Shown here in pieces: positions 53,999-64,000 of a stretch of DNA of 64,000 bases. This DNA is from Dastarcus helophoroides. Its lineage: Eukaryota; Arthropoda; Insecta; Coleoptera; Bothrideridae. The stretch's first letter is position 1; every line of letters starts with the position of its first letter. Below the pieces are notes generated by a model. That model was not told where the DNA came from. It ran no database searches and saw only the letters and a program-made list of their open reading frames with translations. The position numbers and the translations under genes were made by a program. The stretch spans positions 25,220,162 to 25,284,161 of the forward strand of contig CM053337.1 in the NCBI GenBank assembly GCA_028583605.1, given 5' to 3'.

Positions 53999-54769
53999 AC
54001 TGCTCAGGTTTCAACATTTTTACACCAAATCCGTTTGCTCTTTGCGAAAGGATAGCGCTATCCATCGAAGCAAGTTGCATCATAAAAAAGTACCTCCTCC
54101 ACGTCAGGAATTTTTGCCCATTCGATTACGTTTCCTGCATCCATTGCCACTTTTAAAAGGTTTATTTAAAACGTCACGATTTTTAAGCCGCTTTGAAAGA
54201 GTTGTTTGTGATATATTCTGGTTTTACCGATGCTTCTAGTTGCTAAACTAAATAAAAAGAGTGAACCAAAAAACACCTATTTTTCGTTCCTTTTTGGGAC
54301 TTCCCGGATTTTATTTAAAAGTGGTTTAAGTGGTAGCTTATAGCAGGAATGAACAAAGCGCCACCTGCGGGATGCATGCGGCCTCCCTAACATTTTTGTG
54401 CAGCTCACCTAAGCTCTTCTGCTTTACATAAAAATTGTGGAAAAGAAAATATCAAACGATTTTTCAAAAAATTGCCATTTGGAAAAAACATAGATTCTTA
54501 AAAAACACGAAACATTTTCCATACTTGAGAAAATAAACTCCTTCAGATATAAGTAATATGGTCAGGAAATTCAAAATTTAATAAACCAATTTGAATCCAG
54601 ATTTAAAATATTTCGATCCAAAGAAACTGCTCGTAGTTTCCGTATTTTTTCTTAGTCATTTAATATAGGTCATAGAAGTAGTTCCAAGTGAGTATAAATG
54701 AAATTAAAAGATTTACAAAATAACACCAATTTGAGGAAAAAATTTCACAATATTGAAAAATTCTATATA
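53999..54769. other. Noncoding stretch, no recognised gene
   Basis: 53999-54240 is more balanced, with two overlapping plus frames (53959-54156 and 54042-54239) that I cannot assign. 54240-54769 is AT-rich. Confidence 0.45.
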
Positions 54770-57372
54770 CAGGGTGGGCCACGCCGAACGCTGCGACCTC
54801 TAGGAGGTATGGGGTAACATATTTAAAAAAATAAATATAGCAGTTAAATATTGGACGCTAAGGTGTACATGCCAAAAATATTTTCAAATATACAGGGTGT
54901 TTCAGAAAATTGCTACATATCAAAGTTGTGATTTTTTAAAGGAGACACTATGTTTTTTTCTCATTTTTAAATTCAATGCAAAAAAGTACGTTAGTTTTAT
55001 TCAGGTTTCCTTGTACCAAAACCTTACCCTTTTTAAATTAATCAGTTTTTTTTTAAAAAAGACGAGTTTTGCAAAATGTTAATCTTACTCCCGTGAGAAA
55101 GTGAGAAATTTTAATGGTGGCACCTTCAAATTTTTATTTGGCATACCTCTTGCTAGAAAATGCAGTTGGGGTAAATACCTAACTTTATAATAGGACGTTT
55201 CAAATTTACCGAAACATTTACTCGAATTTGGGATTTCAATTTCTTTGTAAATTTAAATGGAACACCCAGTATATTTTTATTTTAAATACTGGAAAATTTA
55301 ATTTTCTTTCAGATGGTATGCTTTTTTTTCTACTTAAGTTCAATGGTTTGAGAGATAAAACTAATTTTTGACAAATTATGCTGATTTTAATCCGATATCC
55401 AACATTTGATCATAGTTGGCAGACGTCAGTGAGCTGACGTAACTCTTATAATAAGTTAAATTTTACTTTCTTAATTCAAGAGAGTTTATGTTGACTTCTT
55501 TATTAAGTTAGTAGTTGAATTTGCTAAAATGGGAGGATATTCTGTTGACGAAAAGGTCAACATGATTTTGACAATAGGTGAATGTTACGAAAACTGTTTA
55601 TTAGCATCCAGAGTATACGCTCAAAAATTTACGGATAAAAGGCATCCAGATAAAAATGTCTTTCAAAGACTGTTAGCAAGATTTCGTGAATCAGGTACCA
55701 TTGGTTATGAAACCCGTAAAATGTCAAAACCTGTTACGGGAAACGAAGAAAATGAGTTTCTTATAATGCAGTTAATTACTAAAAACTCTAATGTAAGTAC
55801 CAGAATTCTTGAAAAAGAATCAATGATAAGCAGAACAAGTATACGAAAAATACTTAAGAAACATCAATATCATCCATATCACTATGAAATGCGCCAACAT
55901 ATGTACCTAAGAGATTTTGAAAGACGTTTGGAATTCTGTGAATGGTTTTTTGAGAAAGTTGGAGAAGAACCTGACTTTTATGGTTCTATTTTATTCACAG
56001 ATGAATGCATGTTCCATAATACCGGCCATTTATTTCGTAGTCAGGATTATCAAAATCGTTGGAGCGTTAATGTATTTGGTGAAGTTATTGGCAATAATGT
56101 CGTTGGGCCCTACTTTTTTGATGGCTCCTTAAGTGGGCAAGTTTTTTTAAGATTTCTAAAAACACATTTCTGGATTATACTAGAAAATGTACCCTTAAAT
56201 ACAAGGTCAAAAATGTGGGTTCAGTTAGACCGAGCTCCTGTTCATTTTCACACTTCCGTAAGGGAATATTTAAATAGGAAATTTCAAAATAAATGGATTG
56301 GTAGAGGCGGTCCCTATAGCTGGCGACCGAGGTCGCCGCACCTAACCCCAATGGATTTTTTCCTATAGGGGTATGTAAAAAACATTGTATACAATGTTTC
56401 CCCTACCACCCCAGAGGACATAAAAAATCGAATATAAAATGCTTTTGAAACAATTGACGGAAGTATTTTAACAAATGTTAAGAACTCTTTTGAGAAAAGA
56501 ATAAGACTTTGTGTAGAACAAAATGGTTCCCACATTGAACATTTGTTGGAGTAGAACATTGTTTTCTATTTCTGTTGGATATTAGTTTTGCAATTTCATT
56601 AAATACTACACTAAGTATGTAGTTGTCTTTTTTAAATAAAACTATTTGTAAATTAAGCTAGGTTAAAATAAAACAAATGAAATTACCTTACATAAGTCAC
56701 TATAGTTTAGCAAAGCATGCCATCCTTGATCAAAATTTGTTTCTTTTTGGATAATGATGAGAAATAGCACAATTACTGAAAACAGTTATATCTCTTAAAA
56801 TACTGAATTTAAGCATAGAAAACGTACATACCAACTTAAAGACAATTAAATATGTCATTATTTAAAATTAAAAGATACTGGGTGTTCCATTTAAATTTAC
56901 AAAGAAAACGACGTCTGAAGTTTAAGTAAATGTTTCGGTGAATTTGGAACATCCTGTATAAATTTTGAAACTTGTCCAAACTGCATTTTCTAGTAAATGG
57001 TATGCCAAATGAAAATTTATAGATGACAATGTCAAAATTATTTACTTTAAGCGATAAAATATTTCTATTTGAAAACTTTGTATTTTAAAAAAAAGTGGAT
57101 TTTCTCAAAAAAGGTTAGGTTTAGGTATGGAAAAACCATATAAAAATTGACTTTATTTTTAGCGCTGAATGTAAAAATAAAAAGAAAAATATGGTGTCTC
57201 ATTTAAAAAATTAAAACTCTTATATGTAACTATTTCCTAGAACATCCTGTATATTTGAAAATATTTTTGACATGTAGATCCCAGCAACTCATATTTAAAC
57301 GTAATATTTATTTTTAAAAATATGTTATCTTATAGCTCCTAGAGGCCGCAGCGTAGAAATTGGCCCACCCTG
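54770..57372 (+). mobile_element. DD41D-type Tc1/mariner-like element with about 600-bp inverted repeats
   Basis: The ends CAGGGTGGGCCACGCCGAAC and the complement of CAGGGTGGGCCAATTTCTAC are flanked by TATA. The inverted arms run about 54770-55365 and 56780-57372 and match through CAAAAATATTTTCAAATATACAGG, ATTTGGCATACC, AGAAAATGCAGTT, ACCGAAACATTTACT and AAATTTAAATGGAACACCCAGTAT (given here as separate words). A nested TACAGGGTGTTTC motif lies inside each arm. It has one transposase gene and a total length of 2603 bp. Of the DNA transposons here it is the best preserved. Confidence 0.93.
55529..56554 (+). pseudogene. DD41D transposase with two point-mutation stops
   Basis: The frame from the ATG at 55529 is open for 279 codons, then TAG (56366-56368) and TAA (56435-56437) interrupt it before the natural TAG at 56552-56554, 341 codons in all. 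Residues 1-110 are a helix-turn-helix of the DUF4817 type (SRVYAQKFTDKRHPDKNVFQ, TRILEKESMISRTSIRKIL). The DDE domain has FTDECMF (D158), VQLDRAPVHF (D234) and RPRSPHLTPMDFF (D276), so 41 residues separate the last two, the DD41D spacing known from rosa/Visitor-type elements. All three Asp are present; SPDL has become SPHL beside the active site. The first stop fits Trp TGG to TAG in FFLWG. The rest reads GYVKNIVYNVSPTTPEDIKN and GSHIEHLLE. It would move the element into TA sites. The other frames here are shadows. Confidence 0.92.
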
Positions 57373-57956
57373 TATATATGGTTTTTAAAAAATTTCCATG
57401 ATTAGTCAGACATGCACTGCAAATGATGAAGTATTTTGGACATGAGCCTAGGCAGGATTTTCTTCAAGGGAGAGCAACAACCATTCTGAAAAATTTATGG
57501 GCAAAAAAGAACACCTGCTGACTTAGTAATGTATTTTCACTTAAAAACTACCCAACTGGGTTTCGCATCTTCAAATTAAAGTCAAAATTTCGAAAAATGC
57601 CCAACGCTAAAATGAATGTTTTTCAGAGAATTTAAAAATTTAAAAAATGTCGAAATTTTGAAAAAGTTGAAATGCAAAAAAGACGCGATTTTTGTGCAAA
57701 AAGTGGTAATTTATAAAACAAGTCGAATTCAGGTAAAAAAGTGCAACTTTAAAAAATAATTTTCTCAGAATTTTTATTTTATTTCAATTTTGTCATGTTG
57801 AAATTTTTCAAGAAATCTTTTTCTCAAATTTTCCCAAAAATATTGTTCTCAGATTTTTTTCAAAATTTTGATCAAATTTTAGCAAAATAAGCGAATTTTG
57901 TGAAAAGGTCTAAATCTTTAGAAAAAATTCATACTTAAATGAAAACGTCCATAATT
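57373..57956. other. Noncoding stretch leading into minisatellite
   Basis: 57373-57540 is unremarkable; from about 57540 A-rich degenerate repeat words (AAAATGTCGAAATTTTGA, AAGTCGAATTC) begin. No gene. Confidence 0.5.
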
Positions 57957-58118
57957 TTGGTGCTTGGTTATCTTCAAAATTTGAATATAAATCTTGTTCC
58001 TTGAAACCAAGAAAGATTAAAAAACACAACAAAGGTTGCTTTAACGCGTTTTGATAGCCAAGCTATCATCTTCAGAGAGATCTCTCTGACAAGATTTGTA
58101 TTTCAATTTTTGGAAATG
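57957..58118. repeat. Repeat family A, copy 7
   Basis: TTGGTGCTTGGTTATCTTC, TCTTGTTCCTTGAAACCAAG and the left arm down to CTTCAGAGAGATCTCTCTGA are present. The right arm is deleted except for CAAGATTTGTATTTCAATTT. Minus-strand core at 58048-58075 has AAAAC instead of GAAAC. Confidence 0.85.
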
Positions 58119-60254
58119 TCCAGAAACAGATAATATCGAATTTTGTTGAGATGAAAGTCCAAATTCAGAAAATAAGATGAATTTCGAACAAATTGAAATT
58201 ATTGGGAATCAAATTTAAAAAAAATCAGATAAAACAAAGACTTTGAAAAAAATTCCTAATTTTTAAAAATTACATTGCAAATTCCAGAAAAATTCGAACT
58301 TCCAAAAAATATCCCAAAATTTTAAAAGAAAGTTCAGTTTTAAGACGGAATTTGATAAAGTAGGAATTTTCAATAAATCATATTAAAAATAAAAACCTAA
58401 CTTTTCTCAAAAACACAAGAATTGAAAAAAGTCAAATTTTGTGAAAGGACGAAATTTTTAGAAAAAGTCGAATTTGGGAACGAAAAAATCGCAATTTTCA
58501 AAAACCATTGTTCTCAAAATATAAAATTCAATAAAGATATTGAATTTACAAGAATTTTTTTCTCGAAATGCCCAAATATTTATGCAGCATTTTTATTTAT
58601 TAACATTTCGATCTAATTTAGAGAGAAAAGTGAACATATTTAGATCCACTTGAGCTAACAGTCATAATCTGTTGAGAAAGACAAATATTCATAATGTTAT
58701 TTTTATATTTTTTTTGTAAAAGTTCAAAAAGTAGAATTTTGAAAATAAAATCAAAATTTCGGAAAAGATAAATTAATTAAGGAACAGGCGACTGTTAGAT
58801 AAAATACTATTTTAGAAAAATTCCAAATTTAAAAAAAAAAGAGGACGAATTTACCAGGAAAATCATGGAAATATTAAATATCGGATATTAAGATAAAACT
58901 AAAGATTTCCTGAAAAAGGCAAAGTTTCTAAAAAAATAAGAATCTAAAAGATTGAAATGTTCAGAAAAGTCTCGGAATTTGGAAATAAGCTGAATCTCCA
59001 GAAAACTTTGAAATAGACAAGAGGTTTCAAAGAAAGTTAAATTAAAAAAAGTCGAAATTTTAAAAAATAGACGAAATTCGAAAAAAAGGCAATATTACGG
59101 AAGAACTTTTGCGGAAAAGATCTAAATTTTAAGAAAAAGCGTATAATTTTAGTAAAAATTAGAATTTTCTCAGAAAGAATTGGATTTGATCAAACTTCAG
59201 GAAAAGAGCAAATTAAAAAAAACGAATATTTATTTTTTCTTGACTCCTCGAGGTAGAGGAAAATAGGCGCCCTACCTTGCTTCAAAGGGCGTCAGAAAAC
59301 GCCAAATATCGTGATACACATAAAAATTTTGACAAACAAGTTGAATCTTTTAGAAATTTGGATTAAAAAAGGTTGAAATTTACAAAAAAATTGTTTTCGT
59401 CATTCTTGTCTTTTTACAAAAATTTTAAATTTTCAAACAATATACTTTTTATCAGAAGATCGACCAGATTTCGAGGACAAGGTAAATTTTAATAAGCAAG
59501 CTGAACTTTAAAAAATTAAGAAAAGTCGAAATTTTTAGAAAAAGTCGAATTTCGAAAAATGGCGAAATTTTAGAAAAAAAAACGACGAGTTTTAAATTCG
59601 AAGTTTTTAGTCTTGCTAGCTAAGAGAAGAATAAATGCAAAATTTCAAGACAAATTTTGTAATAAAATATAGGAAATTTGAGAAAAAGGTGGAAATTTTA
59701 AAAGAATATTGCAAAAAAGGATAAATTCTGAAGAATTGGTAAGCCCCCAATTAAACACATATAAATTTTCGGTTTGCTGTATGAACCAGAGGGGACAAGC
59801 GCCCCACATCTTGCCCTAATCTAGTTACGCCTATGATTTTGGAAGAACTTATATTTACAATTATTTTTCGAAATGGGAATAGTTAAAAGGGACCGCAGTT
59901 CCAGATTTAATAACCTACAACTGGAAAGTTCTGTGCGAGTTGCTGTGGCCAATTTAACAAAGAAGTAACGTCAAAATTCTCAATAAGGTTTGTTTAAATT
60001 TTTTTTCCATAATAATTTTACTTTTTTATTTCCATTATGTATTTTAATATTTTATAGCATTTTTGGTATATTTGTTTTTTTAATAGAAACTTAAAAAGTA
60101 GTGTTAATCATCTAATCTAGCGTTCACATTTTTTCCACATGCGCAAAATTTTTAGCCTTTTAGTTAACCCGCTGTAAAAAAGAAAGGTTGCTCATCCATG
60201 GTTCAGTGTTATTTTAAATTAGGCCAAATTTCAAGTTAAGCATAATTCTTCTTT
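58119..60254 (+). repeat. Degenerate AT-rich minisatellite block and flanking spacer
   Basis: 58119 to about 59750 is A-rich with frequent AAAGTCGAAATTTT, AAAAAGTCGAATTT and GGACGAAATTT words roughly every 20-25 bases. 59750-60250 is plain noncoding sequence including GGGACAAGCGCCCCAC near 59795. The frame 58422-58616 is a Lys/Phe-rich by-product. Confidence 0.6.
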
Positions 60255-60289
60255 TTGAGATTTGATGAGCTGGAGCTCTTTAAAAATGA

Positions 60290-61408
60290 CACCATGATTG
60301 GCGTTTAGTCATATCTTGTCTTCATTTGGTCCGTTGCCATCTTAATCTTCGTCCGCACCATGCATGGGTCTCCAATATCGCTTCCCTCAAGCCGTTTACG
60401 AAACCCATCGTCTCCCTTGGTGACCCAGACACCAAGTCACACGGAAGCCTTCTCGAAGATCACTTTGCCTGAAGTCTGACCTGTAGTTTCATGAGTTGCC
60501 GCGCAATAGGTCATTAGAAGCAGTGGTAGTTGTCAATCCTAGTGTTTATGATGTTTGAAAACGACCTTCGAAATATGTTTTTCCAAGATCCTGTTAAATC
60601 CTTCCACCATTTCATCAAACTGTGGATAAAAAGGTGTTGTTCAAGTTTTCTTTATTCCAAGAAGACGGCATACCTTTTGGAAGACCCCCGATTCAAAGTT
60701 CCTTTCTTGGTCCGAGTGTAGTTTCAAGGGAATACCAAATCGACAGATGAAATTGTCCACAACAACCCTTGCGACTTTGATAGCTTTCTGGTTCTGGATA
60801 TCGTCACCTTCAGGCCCTTTACTGAAATAGTCCATGGCCACCAGGATGTACTTGTTTGCATCGTCTGATGTTAGAAATGGTCCCGCCATATCGATTGGAA
60901 TTCTCCTAAATTGAGCTCCCACCTTATACTGCTTCAGGGTCCCTTTGGTTCTTGTACTAGAACCCTTGGATGCAGCGCGGATGACACATATTTGACACCA
61001 CCGCTTGACGTTCTCCCTGCAGTTAACACAATAGAACCGTTCCCGAATCTTTTCCAGGGATTTGTTCATCCCTAGATGTCCATCAGAGGTCCCACTGGTG
61101 TGCACTTTCCACAAAACTTGTATAATCTTTTCTTGAGGCACTACCAACTTTAAGTTGATACGCTTTCCATCCGCGCGTTACCAAGTCCTCTTCGGCATCC
61201 CGTCCTCTACTTAAAGAGATTTCCATTGAACCCAGAAACTTTTAAGGGCTGCATTTTTGACAGAAACTTCTTGCCATTCAGGTCTATCTTCAGCTTCTTT
61301 CCATTCCAATATGGGTCCGATATCAGCATCGCTCTTCTGTAGCTTTCGAAGAACTTTTAGGGTCCACCCATCTTCTGGCTGGACAGACGTGACCCTTATA
61401 TCCAACAT
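60290..61408 (-). pseudogene. Gypsy integrase remnant
   Basis: Frame 61211-61408 (VTSVQPEDGWTLKVLRKLQK, SDADIGPILEWKEAEDRPEW) leads into 60641-61147. That frame has VHTSGTSDGHLGMNKSLEK (His pair), CRENVKRWCQICVIRAASKG (one zinc Cys lost to Arg), IPIDMAGPFLTSDDANKYIL (first catalytic Asp) and LHSDQERNFESGVFQ (second Asp). In other frames after 60641, TTPFYPQFDEMVEGFN and THETTGQTSGKVIFEK carry the region normally containing the catalytic Glu; here the usual VERFN reads VEGFN, so the Glu is kept. Stops between 61150 and 61210 and frameshifts near 60640 and 60560 break it. Integrase joins the element cDNA to host DNA. Confidence 0.9.
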
Positions 61409-61420
61409 GTCTCGATGGTC

Positions 61421-62285
61421 CTAAACTTGTCTGAAGTGTTTGCAATTCCCACAAGGTCTTCTGGACAAAGCGTCAGCGTTGTTATGCTGTCGTCCCGGTC
61501 GATAGTGCACCTTAAAGTGATATTGTTGGAGTCTTTCTAACCATCTAGTCGTCTGCCCCTCTGCGTTCATCATTCGGAGAAACCAAGAAAGCGCCGAATG
61601 ATCTGTCCTGATAAGGAATTCTTGTCCATGAAAATACTCGTGGAAGTATTCCATGGCCTTCACTATCGCAGGAAGTTTCTTCCTGGTGGTGCAGTAATTA
61701 TCCGCCGGCTACGTCAGGGTCTTCCTGTAATATTCGGTGATTCCTTCTTCATCGCCTTCAACTTGGAATAGCGCAGCCCCAACGCCAACGTTGCTAAAGT
61801 CTGTGTCCAACACGAATTCTTCATTCTGCTGAGGATAAGCCAAGATAGGGTTTGTGCACAAGGCGGATTTCAGTTTTCGAAAAGCGGTATCACAAACGGG
61901 AGTTTAGATATACGGTGTTCTTCCTTCTGTTAGTGTGTGTAACGGCGCACGAATCTTCAATAATAGGTACATAACCCCAAGAAACTCTCAAGTTTATGTT
62001 TATCTTTGGGTCTTGGCCAGTCACGGATTGCTTAAGTTTTGCCGTTATGTTTTCATTTCTGCGGCTAATATAGTGTGGCCCAAGAATTTTACTTTTCCTT
62101 GGAACAAAGAGTACTTCTTCGAATTCAGCTTTAAGATGCTTGTTTCAACTTGTCGAAGATTTCTTGAAGATTTTCTTCAAAGCTCTTGCCCATCACCATG
62201 ACCTCATCGAAAAGCAGGTTTCTCAAGTGGGTCCTCGAAGTACCAGCGCTTATCTGGCGTTTGAATCATTATCACGATCGCTTCC
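61421..62285 (-). pseudogene. Gypsy RT C-terminus and RNase H remnant
   Basis: Near 62240 text resembling the end of the palm (a decayed YLDDV followed by VMVMGKSFEE) starts the remnant, followed by NLRQVETSILKAEFEEVLF and ILGPHYISRRNENITAKLKQ in shifted frames. RNase H text lies around 61660-61800 (a decayed GVGAALFQVEGDEEGITEYY). Frame 61421-61663 continues with MEYFHEYFHGQEFLIRTDHS, ALSWFLRMMNAEGQTTRWLE and HFKVHYRPGRQHNNADALSR, ending with a CxxC-like GNCKHF. Stops at 61418-61420 and near 61705 interrupt it. It keeps the RNase H Asp in RTDHSAL. Not functional. Confidence 0.88.
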
Positions 62286-62950
62286 CATTATCAAATGTTT
62301 CTAAAGAGTTCCTTATAAAATCACTAATACAAATTCTATAACTACCTTTTGTTACATTATTTTGAACATAACGAAAGAGATTGCCAAGAACAGGTTAATT
62401 AGCAGATTCACCTCGTCATATCTCCAACATAAAACTATGTTCATCTTAAAATTTTGCCTACTTTAAGCTATTATTTAAGTTATTTTTGGAATAAATTCAT
62501 AAGGAAATTTTGGGTCACTTTTGACTTCATCGTATTCCTCTAGCACTTTCAACTTTTCACTTATATTCAAATCACTTCCCTTTCCTTTGCAGGACATGTT
62601 GCTCTGATACCTGTTTAGCATTAACCAAAAATTGTACTTTGCTTGCTTATAAGAGCCTTTTATGCAGGCTCATTAACCTTTTTAATTGGTAATGCAGAAA
62701 ACGCCCTAATCCTGATAGAATATTTATTCAACTGACTTTTTATAGAAAAACAATTAACTTAATTAATGACCGAAAACCTCATTAACTTCACATTACCACA
62801 AAAGTTGTTGATTCTATTATTCAAAAATTTCTCGATAATAACCCGTAATTTTTACATTTAAAATTTCAATTAGATTTTATCCCAAATATTTTGATTCTAT
62901 TAAATGGCTAATTCTACTAATCACCTGCTGTATTTAATACTACTACTAGT
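62286..62950. other. Noncoding stretch with homeodomain-type sites
   Basis: No gene. 62630-62860 has several ATTAA/TTAAT words, including TTAACTTAATTAATGACC and CTCATTAACTTC, in otherwise complex sequence. It may be single-copy regulatory DNA; this is inference. Confidence 0.4.
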
Positions 62951-63061
62951 ATCTCTTTGAAGGTGATAGCTTGGCTATCAAAACGCGTTGTTGTGGTTTT
63001 TAATTGGGCAAGATTTTTATTTCAATTTTTGAAGATAACCAAGAACCGTCCGTTCCATCAC
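62951..63061 (+). repeat. Repeat family A, copy 8 (right arm only)
   Basis: Contains GAAGGTGATAGC, TTGGCTATCAAAACGCGTTG and GATAACCAAGAACCGTCCGT, ending TTCCATCACA. The segment AGAGCAACCTTTG after GCGTT is deleted. Core 62957-62984 has lost bases at both conserved ends. Confidence 0.8.
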
Positions 63062-64000
63062 AGAATTTCCATGTTTTTAACAAAATATAATAGCAATCGG
63101 TCTTTATAATTTCAACAAAAAAAAAGAAACAAAAATTTGAGGACTGTGAAAACTTACCATTCTAAAAAAAATTTTGATGCCTGAGTCGAAATTTTGAAAA
63201 AATAGTTGAAATTGCAAAAAAAAGTTGTTGGGAAGAATATCAAAATTGTAAAACGAAAAAATGAAAGAGAAATTTTGTTGTAAATAAGAGGTCATAGAAA
63301 AACTTCAGAGAAACTTTTGAAGGTCACGAAAATCGCGAAATTTTTCCACAGATGTGAAATTTTTTCACAGATGTAATATTCTTCCACAAACAGGAAAAGC
63401 TTAAAAGTAAGTAAAAGTCAAATTTCGAGCTTAAATTCGAACTTTTATAAAAAAGAAGTAAAAACTGAATGTTTGAATTTTAAGAAGCTATTGGAAAATT
63501 TGCGGAATATCTATAATTTACATAATAAAGACCTCCATGGAGAAAAATAGTAAACCTTTTGAGACTAAATTCTAAATCTTGTAAAAAAACAAAACTCAAT
63601 TTTAAATGTAATGTATAAAATTTGGGAAAGAAAATTTTTAATTTTTGGTTTACATTCACGATATTGAGAAAAGAGTCAAAATTTATAGAATTTGTAATTT
63701 CCGGATTAACCGAAATTTGGAAAAAAGAAACGATTAAAGAGCGACGTGTAAATTTTGGAAAAAATTTGAAAACCCCAAATATTACAAAAACAATAGTCGA
63801 TGTTTTAAAATAAAAGTAAAAATCTCGAGGTTTTTCACCTTACAATCAAAATTAATAGAATGAAATCAAAATTTTCGGACTTGGGTCGACATTTCTGAAA
63901 AAAGGTGAAACTTTTGGAAGAAGTAAAAATTTTGAGTTTTAAATCATGCCACCACAAGTAATCCTCAAAATGAAGAATTTCACAAAAAATCAATATTAAT
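63062..64000 (+). repeat. Degenerate AT-rich minisatellite block
   Basis: A-rich polarity with GAGTCGAAATTTTGAA, AAGTCAAATTTCGAGC and GGGTCGACATTTCTGA-type words. ACAGATGTRAWATTYTTYCACA occurs as two adjacent near-copies at about 63349-63385. The frames at 63104-63295 and 63622-63813 are not recognised. Confidence 0.55.

Larger units (their letters stand above)
60255..62285 (-). mobile_element. Ty3/gypsy fragment (RT end, RNase H, integrase)
   Basis: A minus-strand remnant of the same gypsy family as 40442-43655, sharing VQPEDG, QKSDADIG and DGHLGMNK text. It covers the end of the reverse transcriptase (from about 62240) through RNase H to the integrase C-terminal part. Unlike the plus-strand element it keeps the later integrase but has no LTR, gag or protease. 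Both ends are unmarked breaks. Confidence 0.92.

Noticed and set aside
1..64000. tRNA or rRNA genes
   Set aside because: Apart from one isolated B-box-like site at about 39600 I saw no cloverleaf or rRNA-like sequence; a tRNAscan-SE and Infernal run would settle this.

Overview
The window looks like a strongly AT-rich animal nuclear genome, most probably an arthropod and likely an insect. I infer this from the mobile elements: a mellifera-like mariner, two DD41D-type Tc1/mariner relatives, RNase H-bearing I/Loner-type and Jockey-type LINEs, a Ty3/gypsy element with a tRNA-Leu primer site, and a THAP exon of the kind common in insects. The species cannot be named from sequence alone. I found no intact host gene, no tRNA or rRNA gene, no CRISPR array and no bacterial-style operon. 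This is a gene-poor region made of dead mobile elements set in AT-rich filler.

Layout. 1-9 kb: a broken mariner (1413-2232), two foldback repeats (3209-3726, 5201-5491), a TA microsatellite and a repeat with a hammerhead-like core (8.6-8.85 kb). 9.3-12 kb: a decayed Jockey LINE on the minus strand with an internal triplication. 14-19 kb: degenerate AT-rich minisatellite, a foldback repeat and a 1.8 kb element with very long inverted ends (15930-17743). 19.3-20.65 kb: two Penelope-like element 3' ends fused tail to tail in mirror image, each with a broken GIY-YIG domain. 26.07-28.28 kb: a dead long-TIR Tc1/mariner-type element. 28.8-33.2 kb: a THAP zinc-finger fragment abutting a nearly complete but broken LINE. 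35.6-39.7 kb: two LINE tails, a tandem/inverted repeat cluster and a SINE-like piece. 40.44-43.66 kb: a Ty3/gypsy element with a 5' LTR and a large internal deletion. 47.3-51.5 kb: minisatellite blocks with a 1.28 kb tandem duplication. 54.77-57.37 kb: a DD41D element whose transposase is interrupted by only two point-mutation stops. 60.3-62.3 kb: a second gypsy fragment on the minus strand.

The most interesting shared signal is a short RNA-like module. Four repeat families (A, B, C and the Penelope 3' end) all carry CTGANGA, then a short self-complementary arm pair, then GAAAC. This is the core arrangement of a hammerhead ribozyme. In family A one stem pair is C-G in one copy, U-G in another and U-A in the others, so base changes keep the pairing. 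Family C has a canonical core with a 5-bp stem II and a possible 3-bp stem III. Penelope-like elements are known to carry hammerhead motifs, and here one such motif lies about 150 bp past a GIY-YIG domain. I therefore read the families as Penelope-type terminal repeats, several arranged as foldbacks.

The coding remnants do not act together as a pathway. Each is a separate selfish element, and all show stops, frameshifts, lost catalytic residues or deletions.
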